Origin: an uncultured Bacilli bacterium
GTDB lineage: Bacteria > Bacillota_I > Bacilli_A > RF39 > UBA660
Assembly: GCA_934090775.1 (NCBI GenBank)
Contig: CAKOKF010000051.1
Location: 1-8,160, forward strand
Reading direction: 5' to 3'
Length of the DNA: 8,160 nucleotides
In this document: positions 1-5,115 of the stretch, one piece after another
Layout: every line of letters begins with the position of its first letter
Numbering within the stretch: the first letter of the stretch is position 1
Program-made: the position numbers and the translations under genes
The notes under the pieces: generated by a model
The model's database searches: none
The model's input: only the letters and a program-made list of their open reading frames with translations
What the model was told of the DNA's origin: nothing

Positions 1-33
1 GTTAAAATTAAATTTATAAATTATATAAAAATT

Positions 34-70
34 AATGGTATTAGAAGTTAATTACTAATACTATTTTTTT
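34..70 (+). terminator. Intrinsic terminator of an upstream gene outside the window
   Basis: Bases 34-44 pair with 55-65 in an 11-bp stem (one G-U pair; core GTATTAG/CTAATAC) around a 10-base loop, running straight into a T tract ending at 70. This is the layout of a Rho-independent terminator on the plus strand. The most likely client is a plus-strand gene ending just before base 1, which cannot be seen. A T-rich stretch also follows the stem on the minus strand, so weak two-way action is possible. Confidence 0.7.
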
Positions 71-254
71 GTAATTATATCCAAGTGCATAATAAATTAA
101 CACTTTCATTTTTTACACCAAAATATAATAAATATTAAAATAATATACGAAGATCTATAAATAAAAGAAAAATAAATATTGGTAAAATCAAATAAAACTT
201 TAAAATCATTAATATCTATAGAATTGGGCCAAAGTGTTGTCATTATATAAGTAC

Positions 255-283
255 TAGAAAAGTAAATAATAATTTGCTATAAT
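255..283 (+). promoter_or_regulatory. Promoter of the cdaA-cdaR operon (extended -10)
   Basis: A perfect -10 hexamer TATAAT lies at 278-283 and is preceded by TG at 275-276, giving the extended -10 form TGCTATAAT. The hexamer 17 bases upstream (255-260, TAGAAA) is a poor -35, which is usual when an extended -10 is present. Transcription would start near 290, leaving a leader of roughly 23 bases with a GAGAG ribosome-binding stretch at 300-304 before the ATG at 313. Bases 71-254 show no other feature I can support. Confidence 0.65.
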
Positions 284-312
284 AAACTAGAATAAGAAAG
301 AGAGATGTAGAT

Positions 313-1146
313 ATGACACTACAAACAATTTGGAGTACCATTACCAAAATAATTGATATCTCTTTAGTATGGTTAATGTTTTATTACATACTAAAAAATA
401 TTAAAAATAATGTTAAAATGGTACTTATTGTCAAAGGAATTTTCCTAATTATTATAATAAAAGTAATAAGTAATATCTTAAATTTATATACAATCGGTCT
501 ATTATTGGAATACATTTTAGAATGGGGACCATTAGCAATCATTGTGATTTTTCAACCGGAAATAAGAAATGTTCTAGAATCAATTGGTCGTACTCAGCTA
601 CTTGGTCGTCATAAGATTTTAACTGTTGATGAACGTGAAAAAGTAGTTTATGAAATAATGGATGCTGTAGAATACTTAAAGAAAAATCGTATTGGGGCTT
701 TAATCGTTATTGAACGTGATATGTCATTACAAGAATATATTACTCCCGCTACTAAAGTTTATGCTGATTTAACCAGTCCTCTTCTTGGAACAATTTTCTT
801 TCCAAATAGCCCTCTTCATGATGGTGGCGTGATTATCCAAGGAGATAGAATTACCTGCGCTGGAGCTGTTTTTAAAACTAGTATGAATCCCGCTATTTCT
901 AAACGTTTAGGAACAAGACACCGTGCAGCCTTAGGCATTGCTGAAGAAACAGATGCTATCGCTTTAGTTGTATCTGAAGAAACTGGTAAAATTTCCATCG
1001 CTGTAGACGGCGAACTTAAATATAATCTATCCCTAGATGAATTTAGAATGACTTTAGTAGAAGAATTACGTCCAAAAACGGAAATTTTCTATGATGCTGA
1101 TAGCACTTCGGATAAAGATGAAGAAAGTGGTGATCTAGATGAGTAA
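313..1146 (+). CDS. cdaA: Diadenylate cyclase CdaA (c-di-AMP synthase)
   Basis: A membrane-bound enzyme of 277 residues that joins two ATP into cyclic di-AMP, the messenger controlling potassium and osmolyte balance and cell-wall homeostasis in Firmicutes. Three hydrophobic segments lie near residues 13-28, 36-54 and 61-80, followed by a cytoplasmic DisA_N domain at about 100-255. The signature regions are present: FQPEIRN (80-86), SPLHDGG (166-172), GTRHRAA (200-206) and VVSEETG (219-225). The usual DGA motif reads DGG here (170-172). The tail after residue 260 is strongly acidic. Length matches the CdaA/YbbP family (about 270 residues). The start has a GAGAG stretch 8 bases upstream and lies just downstream of an extended -10 promoter. 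The gene overlaps cdaR by 8 bp, the classical operon pairing, which supports CdaA rather than DisA or CdaS. Confidence 0.96.
   Translation: MTLQTIWSTITKIIDISLVWLMFYYILKNIKNNVKMVLIVKGIFLIIIIKVISNILNLYTIGLLLEYILEWGPLAIIVIFQPEIRNVLESIGRTQLLGRHKILTVDEREKVVYEIMDAVEYLKKNRIGALIVIERDMSLQEYITPATKVYADLTSPLLGTIFFPNSPLHDGGVIIQGDRITCAGAVFKTSMNPAISKRLGTRHRAALGIAEETDAIALVVSEETGKISIAVDGELKYNLSLDEFRMTLVEELRPKTEIFYDADSTSDKDEESGDLDE
1129..1135 (+). promoter_or_regulatory. Ribosome-binding site of cdaR (GGTGATC type)
   Basis: GGTGATC, three bases before the ATG at 1139, matches the 3' part of the full Shine-Dalgarno complement AAGGAGGTGATC rather than the usual GGAGG core. It lies inside the last codons of cdaA, so ribosomes finishing cdaA would be delivered to the cdaR start. 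It fixes the start at 1139. Confidence 0.7.
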
Positions 1147-2542
1147 ATTATTTAAACTAATTGCATCTTTTTTCAAATTTCTTTATAGCTTACTAGATAG
1201 ATATATTATTACTCCTATAAGCAAAGTAATATATAGTATTGATAAAAAGATAAATAAAAACAATTTTAAAATAGAAAAACTTCTTAATCGTCCAAATATG
1301 CTTTTATATATTTCTTTAGGCCTTGCTATAATTGTATTTGTTCTTATCGATAGTAAAGTTATAAACCTAGTAGAAACTGAGGCAGAAATCATTACTAATC
1401 AACCAATAAAAGTAGAATACAATACTGAAGCTTACGTTATTGAAGATTTACCGGAAACTGCCGATATAACTTTAATTGGGCGTAAAAGTGACCTTTATTT
1501 GGCAAAACAACTAGGTCAAAATGAAGTAGTATTAGATCTTACTGATTACACTCCAAGAGATGAACCTTATCGTGTTAAATTAACTTATAATCAAACGATT
1601 AATACTTTAAATTATAAATTAGATCCAAATTACATCTATGTAACTATAAAGAAAAAAGTTTCAAGTTTAAAAAGTATAACATATGACGTTATCAACCAAG
1701 ATAAATTAAATGAAGCTTATCCAGAACTAAGTGTCTCTAACATTGAATTAAATAAGAGCGAAGTTGTCGTTAAAGGAAGCCAAGATACTTTAAATAAAAT
1801 TGCTACTGTAAAAGCTTTAATTGATTTAAATAATAAAGAATTCACTACTAAGGGCACTTATACTTTAGAAAATGTTCCTATCGTTGCGTATGATGAAACC
1901 GGAAATATTCTTAAAAATGTAGAAATTGTTCCATCTTCCATCAGTGCTACCATAACATTCACATCTTATAGTAAGAGTGTACCTATTCAATTATTAACAA
2001 CTGGCGATTTAGTTGCTGGTAAAGCCATTAGTTCTATAACAATTAACGGTAAGAGTGATTACAATATTACTATTTATGGTGAGCAATCCGCTCTAGAATC
2101 AATTGACTGTGTTCCTGTAACAATCGATTTAACTGATCAAGGAAACAATGCTTCAAAGACTTATAATGTTACAATTTCTAAACCGACTGGTGTTCGCTAT
2201 ATGCCAACTACAAGTGCTAGTATCGTCGTTAATTTTGGCGAAGCTAAACAAAAAACCTTAGAAAATGTTCAAATCAGTGTTCGAAATACGCCAAGCGGAC
2301 TTGTTGCTAATGCTATCGGCAATGCTTCTGTAAACGTTCAAGTAATTGGCGTCGAAAATATCATTGATTCGATTGATAACTCTAGTATTTCAGCATATAT
2401 TGATTTAACGGGCTATGCTGCTGGTACGTATAAAGTTCCTGTTTATATCACCGGTAATACTTCTAGCGCCTCAATGGTTAAATTTATAGTTGAAACTGAA
2501 ATTGAAGTATCACTAACTAATGAAAGTAAAAAAAATAGTTAA
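1139..2542 (+). CDS. cdaR: CdaA regulatory protein CdaR (YbbR-domain protein)
   Basis: A 467-residue membrane-anchored protein with four predicted YbbR repeats on the outer face. In Bacillus, Listeria and relatives CdaR binds CdaA and modulates c-di-AMP synthesis. Residues 54-71 form one transmembrane helix; the repeats lie roughly at 85-171, 178-272, 278-366 and 372-456, each a beta-rich unit with recurring phrases such as VDLTDY/IDLTDQ/IDLTGY near its end. About 50 residues precede the helix (basic, aromatic-rich, near residues 1-50), longer than the very short cytoplasmic N terminus of the Bacillus protein. The start is set by GGTGATC three bases upstream and the 8-bp overlap with cdaA. 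A terminator follows 10 bases after the stop, so the operon ends here and the glmM gene usual in third position is absent. Confidence 0.93.
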   Translation: MSKLFKLIASFFKFLYSLLDRYIITPISKVIYSIDKKINKNNFKIEKLLNRPNMLLYISLGLAIIVFVLIDSKVINLVETEAEIITNQPIKVEYNTEAYVIEDLPETADITLIGRKSDLYLAKQLGQNEVVLDLTDYTPRDEPYRVKLTYNQTINTLNYKLDPNYIYVTIKKKVSSLKSITYDVINQDKLNEAYPELSVSNIELNKSEVVVKGSQDTLNKIATVKALIDLNNKEFTTKGTYTLENVPIVAYDETGNILKNVEIVPSSISATITFTSYSKSVPIQLLTTGDLVAGKAISSITINGKSDYNITIYGEQSALESIDCVPVTIDLTDQGNNASKTYNVTISKPTGVRYMPTTSASIVVNFGEAKQKTLENVQISVRNTPSGLVANAIGNASVNVQVIGVENIIDSIDNSSISAYIDLTGYAAGTYKVPVYITGNTSSASMVKFIVETEIEVSLTNESKKNS

Positions 2543-2551
2543 ATATAAAAT

Positions 2552-2608
2552 AAAAAAATCTTTGTACTCAAGAATAACCATTATTCTTTAAGTATTAAGA
2601 TTTTTTTT
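2552..2608. terminator. Bidirectional terminator between cdaR and the DUF378 gene
   Basis: A long imperfect hairpin: the inner stem 2570-2577/2581-2588 (AAGAATAA/TTATTCTT) closes a CCA loop, and the outer arms 2558-2568/2591-2601 pair with one T-T mismatch and one G-U pair. The stem is flanked by seven A (2552-2558) on the left and eight T (2601-2608) on the right, so an RNA from either strand ends in a U tract. It serves cdaR on the plus strand and the convergent gene ending at 2656 on the minus strand. Confidence 0.9.
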
Positions 2609-2655
2609 AGTAGAAAATTTAATAGACCTAAATTCAATTAAAAAGTCCAATTCTC

Positions 2656-2871
2656 TTAATCTTTTCTTTCGCCAGCATAGTCAATATCAGCAAATAAAAT
2701 ACCAATATTTACTAAACCACATATACCAACAATTACATAAATTATGTTTTGAAGAGCAGTACTGCCTTTAAATAAAGTTGAAACTAAATTAAAGTCAAAT
2801 AAGCCAATTAAACCCCAGTTAACTGCCCCAATAATTGTTAGTACTAGGCAAATTTTTTGAACTGTTTTCAT
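2656..2871 (-). CDS. DUF378 family small membrane protein (YuzA-like)
   Basis: A 71-residue protein with two membrane helices, near residues 6-29 and 41-62. The first carries the family signature GAVNWGLIGLFDFNLV (residues 15-30), and the second contains the typical LQNIIY and VGICGLVN phrases. The biochemical role of DUF378 proteins is not known. I chose the start at 2871 because AAAGGAA (2878-2884 on this strand) sits six bases upstream and the family begins with this MKTVQKI-like stretch. An in-frame ATG at 2922 would add 17 charged residues that lack family resemblance and would overlap the divergent promoter. The gene converges on cdaR across a shared terminator and diverges from the lipoprotein gene. 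No clear promoter was found; CATACT (2893-2898, minus) is a weak -10 candidate. Confidence 0.9.
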   Translation of the reverse strand: MKTVQKICLVLTIIGAVNWGLIGLFDFNLVSTLFKGSTALQNIIYVIVGICGLVNIGILFADIDYAGERKD

Positions 2872-2908
2872 TCTATATTCCTTTCTTTTTGTAGTATGTC
2901 TAAAATTT

Positions 2909-2937
2909 TTCATATTATTCACAAATACTAATATAAT
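2909..2937 (+). promoter_or_regulatory. Promoter of the lipoprotein gene
   Basis: TATAAT at 2932-2937 with TTCATA at 2909-2914, spacer 17. Transcription would start near 2944, giving a leader of only about 20 bases that begins at the ribosome-binding site AAAAGGAG (2945-2952), which ends 11 bases before the ATG at 2964. The element lies in the 92-bp space between two divergent genes. Confidence 0.55.
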
Positions 2938-2963
2938 TTATTAGAAAAGGAGTTATAAATAAT

Positions 2964-3956
2964 ATGAAAAAAATAATTGCCCTTTTAATGTGTTTATTCC
3001 TCTTGGTGGGCTGCAGTACTAATATGGAGAAAAAAATTGTTAAAGAATTTAAGGATAACGTTAATAGTAGCAAATCTTATAGTATGGCTGGTACTTTAGA
3101 AATTATCAATGCTGATGATAAGTTTGATTATGATATTGCCGTATCTTATAAGAAAGGAGATTATTATAAAGTTGTCTTAACTAACCAAACTAGTGGTCAT
3201 GAACAAATTATTTTAAAAAATAAAGATGGTGTATATGTAGTAACCCCAAGTTTAAATAAAAGTTTTAAGTTTCAAAGCAGCTGGCCAGAAAATAGTAGTC
3301 AAACATACATTTTAGCATCCGTTCTTAATGACTTAGTGGGAACTGAAGACAAAAAGTATGTTGAAGAAAATGATTATTACATTTTAACAAGTAATGTTAA
3401 TTATCCAAATAATAATAAGCTAAACTATCAAAAACTTTATTTTGACAAAGAAATGAATTTGAAAAAGATCGAAGTTTATGATTCTAATGATACAAAGTGC
3501 ATTATATTTAATATAAATTCTATTGATTATAAAGCAGCTTTAGATGATGATTATTTTGATTTATCAAAAGTGGTAGATGGTAATACACCTGAAGATTCAA
3601 GTCAAACATCAAGTTTTAATGATATTTTATATCCTCTTTATATACCAAAAGATACTTATTTAACAGCCAAAGAGACTATAAATACTGATAACGGTAATCG
3701 CGCAATCTTAACGTTTGGTGGTGCTAAGGACTTTGTCTTAGTTGAAGAAGCAAGCAATACTCGTGAAGAGCTTGAAGTAATTCCTATTTATGGTGAACCA
3801 TTAATGATGAATGGTACGATTGGTGCTTTAAGTGGTAATGCTATTTATTGGACTAGCAATAATATAGACTATTATTTAGCCGGATCAAGTCTTACAAGTG
3901 AAGAATTATTAAATGTGGCCAATTCGATTTCCAATACTATTGTTACTGGTAAATAA
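2964..3956 (+). CDS. Lipoprotein with LolA/GerS-like and DUF4367-like domains
   Basis: A 330-residue lipoprotein. The signal peptide MKKIIALLMCLFLLVGC ends in a lipobox LVGC, so Cys17 would be lipid-modified and the protein held on the outer face of the membrane. Residues about 25-200 resemble the LolA-fold lipoproteins of Firmicutes (GerS/YdcC type): successive beta strands with phrases such as KGDYYKVVL and DGVYVVTPSLNKSFKFQSSW. Residues about 222-325 resemble DUF4367: YPLYIPKDTYL at the start, AIYWTSNNIDYYLAG in the middle and SLTSEELLNVANSI at the end. A Ser/Asp-rich linker (205-220) separates the two. This domain pair occurs in envelope and sporulation lipoproteins, but nothing here points to sporulation, so its role is unassigned. 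It has its own promoter, a strong AAAAGGAG ribosome-binding site and its own terminator. Both domain calls rest on pattern memory, without an alignment. Confidence 0.85.
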   Translation: MKKIIALLMCLFLLVGCSTNMEKKIVKEFKDNVNSSKSYSMAGTLEIINADDKFDYDIAVSYKKGDYYKVVLTNQTSGHEQIILKNKDGVYVVTPSLNKSFKFQSSWPENSSQTYILASVLNDLVGTEDKKYVEENDYYILTSNVNYPNNNKLNYQKLYFDKEMNLKKIEVYDSNDTKCIIFNINSIDYKAALDDDYFDLSKVVDGNTPEDSSQTSSFNDILYPLYIPKDTYLTAKETINTDNGNRAILTFGGAKDFVLVEEASNTREELEVIPIYGEPLMMNGTIGALSGNAIYWTSNNIDYYLAGSSLTSEELLNVANSISNTIVTGK

Positions 3957-3974
3957 CCTTTATTCCCAAAGAAA

Positions 3975-4008
3975 CTTTTACTTATTAAATTTAAGTAAAA
4001 GCTTTTTT
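3975..4008 (+). terminator. Terminator of the lipoprotein gene
   Basis: A perfect 10-bp stem CTTTTACTTA/TAAGTAAAAG (3975-3984 with 3992-4001), a 7-base loop, one C, then six T (4003-4008). It starts 18 bases after the stop codon. Confidence 0.88.
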
Positions 4009-4076
4009 AGATAACTTTAAAAATTTTTCGAGAATAATTAATAGTATTTCAAGTAAAATGTCTTTAAAAATAACCA

Positions 4077-4124
4077 TAATTTCAACATACATAATTCTAA
4101 AAAAAGAATTAAGTCTTGAAATTA
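4077..4124. repeat. Nested inverted repeats over the -35 of the next promoter
   Basis: TAATTTCAA (4077-4085) is matched perfectly by TTGAAATTA (4116-4124). Inside, AATTCT (4093-4098) is matched by AGAATT (4105-4110) around six A. The right outer arm contains the TTGAAA -35 of the promoter at 4116-4143. It may be an operator, or chance in AT-rich DNA. No T tract follows it, so it is not a terminator. Confidence 0.4.
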
Positions 4125-4143
4125 CCCTATTTTTGTTTATAAT
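4116..4143 (+). promoter_or_regulatory. Promoter upstream of the thioredoxin-like membrane protein gene
   Basis: TTGAAA (4116-4121) and a perfect TATAAT (4138-4143) are separated by 16 bases. This is the best -35/-10 pair among the protein-gene promoters of the window. Transcription would start near 4150, about 120 bases before the chosen start at 4272, so the leader is unusually long for this region. A weaker -10-like TATGAT at 4242-4247 could give a second, much shorter transcript. Confidence 0.65.
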
Positions 4144-4199
4144 GATATTAGGTGCAAGTAGAAAGGAATCAATTAATAATTATTACCAAATGAAGTAAC

Positions 4200-4223
4200 A
4201 AAAAAATTATTAAAATTTTTTTT
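4200..4223 (+). other. Attenuator-like AT hairpin in the leader of the 4272 gene
   Basis: AAAAAAATT (4200-4208) pairs with AATTTTTTT (4214-4222) around a 5-base loop, with T running to 4223. It has terminator geometry but holds no G-C pair, so it is weak. It lies between the promoter at 4116-4143 and the gene it should serve, which would make it an attenuator rather than an end-of-gene terminator. Confidence 0.35.
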
Positions 4224-4263
4224 GAATTATCTTATTTAAAATATGATAGTTAATTGATTAAGC

Positions 4264-4268
4264 GTGAT
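4264..4268 (+). promoter_or_regulatory. Ribosome-binding site of the 4272 gene (GTGAT type)
   Basis: GTGAT ends three bases before the ATG at 4272 and can pair with AUCAC near the end of 16S rRNA. The upstream in-frame TTG at 4254 has only a weak GATAG before it, so this site decides the start in favour of 4272. The same kind of signal precedes cdaR and the protease gene. Confidence 0.5.
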
Positions 4269-4271
4269 GAT

Positions 4272-4778
4272 ATGAATTTAGACAATAATGAAACAAAAAC
4301 CGTAAAGCAGTTTGCAATAATTCTTATAATTCTTATAATTTTAGTTGGGGTAATTTATATATTTACTACTAAAGTTGTTAATAAAGATAGCAATAATGAC
4401 AATTCTAATAATAGCTCTAGTACCACGTATATTGATCCTACTAAAGCTATTGTTGGGACAATGCTAAATAAAGGAACTGATGAATACTACGTTTTAATTT
4501 ATGACTCTACAATTGAAGAAGCTAGTAGTTATGCAAGGTTATTAACACAATATAAAAGTGGAAAAGATATTAAAGAGACATATACAGTTGATTTAAATAA
4601 TCCCATAAATAGCAAGTATATTGCTAGTGATGATAAAACTAATCCAACTGCTACTAATCTAGATGACCTTCGCTTTGGAAAAATTACTTTATTAAAAGTT
4701 AAAGATAATAAAATTGTAAGCGCATATGAGTCAGTTGAAGCCATCAAAAAAGAATTAAAAATTTTAGACGCAAACTAA
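4272..4778 (+). CDS. Single-pass membrane protein, probable thioredoxin-like outer domain without CXXC
   Basis: A 168-residue protein. One membrane helix (residues 13-31) is followed by an Asn/Ser-rich linker (about 36-52) and a domain at about 58-165. The domain has strand-helix order recalling a thioredoxin fold: YYVLIYDS (72-79), a helix with ARLLTQYK (88-95), TYTVDLNNP (103-111), then FGKITLLKVKDNKIVSAYE (135-153) before a last helix. It has no cysteine at all, so redox activity is unlikely; a binding or scaffold role is the better guess. I do not recognise a named family. Topology should be cytoplasmic N terminus with the domain outside. The TM codons include a duplicated ATTCTTATA (4320-4337). 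The start could instead be TTG 4254, adding six residues. It appears to be transcribed alone, between its own promoter and terminator. Confidence 0.75.
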   Translation: MNLDNNETKTVKQFAIILIILIILVGVIYIFTTKVVNKDSNNDNSNNSSSTTYIDPTKAIVGTMLNKGTDEYYVLIYDSTIEEASSYARLLTQYKSGKDIKETYTVDLNNPINSKYIASDDKTNPTATNLDDLRFGKITLLKVKDNKIVSAYESVEAIKKELKILDAN

Positions 4779-4780
4779 AC

Positions 4781-4810
4781 AAGCCAGCTATTATGCTGAC
4801 TTTTAATTTT
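4781..4810 (+). terminator. Terminator of the 4272 gene
   Basis: AAGCCAGC (4781-4788) pairs with GCTGACTT (4795-4802) with one C-A mismatch and a 6-base loop, followed by a T-rich tail TTTTAATTTT (4801-4810). It begins two bases after the stop codon. Confidence 0.7.
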
Positions 4811-5089
4811 AAGATTTTATATAAATACATAAGATACACCAACATAATTTTGCTTATAACCAATCTTAATCATATTTTATCCAAGTCAATACTCATAATA
4901 AAGATAAGTGCAATAACCATTATTTATAACAATTAAATACATTTTTAAGATCAAAAGTTGATAAATTTAATACAATTATCAATAGTTTAAATAGTCCTTA
5001 TCATTTTTAATATAGAACAAATAATTAATTTTAATTTAAATAAAGATTGGCTAGAGAAAAAATATTCTCTTTTCTAAAAAATGAAATTA
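4811..5089. other. Gene-free AT-rich spacer before the protease gene
   Basis: I see no gene, RNA or long repeat here. A small hairpin AGAGAA/TTCTCT (5053-5058 with 5065-5070) is followed by four T (5070-5073) and a C; it could be a weak terminator or simply part of the promoter upstream region. CCAATCTT (4860-4867) and AAGATTGG (5043-5050) are complementary but 175 bases apart, which I take as chance. Confidence 0.5.
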
Positions 5090-5098
5090 TGGTACTAT
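5090..5098 (+). promoter_or_regulatory. Candidate extended -10 promoter of the S41 protease gene
   Basis: TGGTACTAT: TG at 5090-5091 and the hexamer TACTAT at 5093-5098, four of six bases matching TATAAT. The region 17 bases upstream has no good -35. Transcription would start near 5105, directly before the GTGAT signal at 5106-5110, giving a very short leader. TATAGT at 5102-5107 is an alternative -10 but would leave almost no leader. Confidence 0.4.
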
Positions 5099-5105
5099 GT
5101 ATATA

Positions 5106-5110
5106 GTGAT
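5106..5110 (+). promoter_or_regulatory. Ribosome-binding site of the protease gene (GTGAT type)
   Basis: GTGAT lies five bases before the ATG at 5116; no AGGAGG-like stretch is present. Its support is the repetition of the same signal before cdaR and the 4272 gene. Confidence 0.45.
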
Positions 5111-5115
5111 AATAT

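Noticed and set aside
816..998. Minus-strand open frame of 60 codons inside cdaA
   Set aside because: It is antisense to the conserved DisA_N core, has no recognisable product, and is open only because of the codon composition of the real gene.
1183..1392. Minus-strand open frame of 69 codons inside cdaR
   Set aside because: It is the complement of the N-terminal and membrane-helix codons of cdaR; its apparent hydrophobic stretches are a by-product, and no start signal was seen.
2872..2922. Longer form of the DUF378 protein starting at 2922
   Set aside because: The extra 17 residues are charged and not family-like, while AAAGGAA six bases before the ATG at 2871 marks the real start.
4529..4747. 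Minus-strand open frame of 72 codons inside the 4272 gene
   Set aside because: It lies wholly antisense to a gene with promoter, start signal and terminator; no family resemblance.
4860..5050. Inverted repeat CCAATCTT/AAGATTGG bounding about 175 bases, resembling the ends of a small mobile element
   Set aside because: Eight bases is within chance expectation here; there are no target-site duplications and no second copy in the window.
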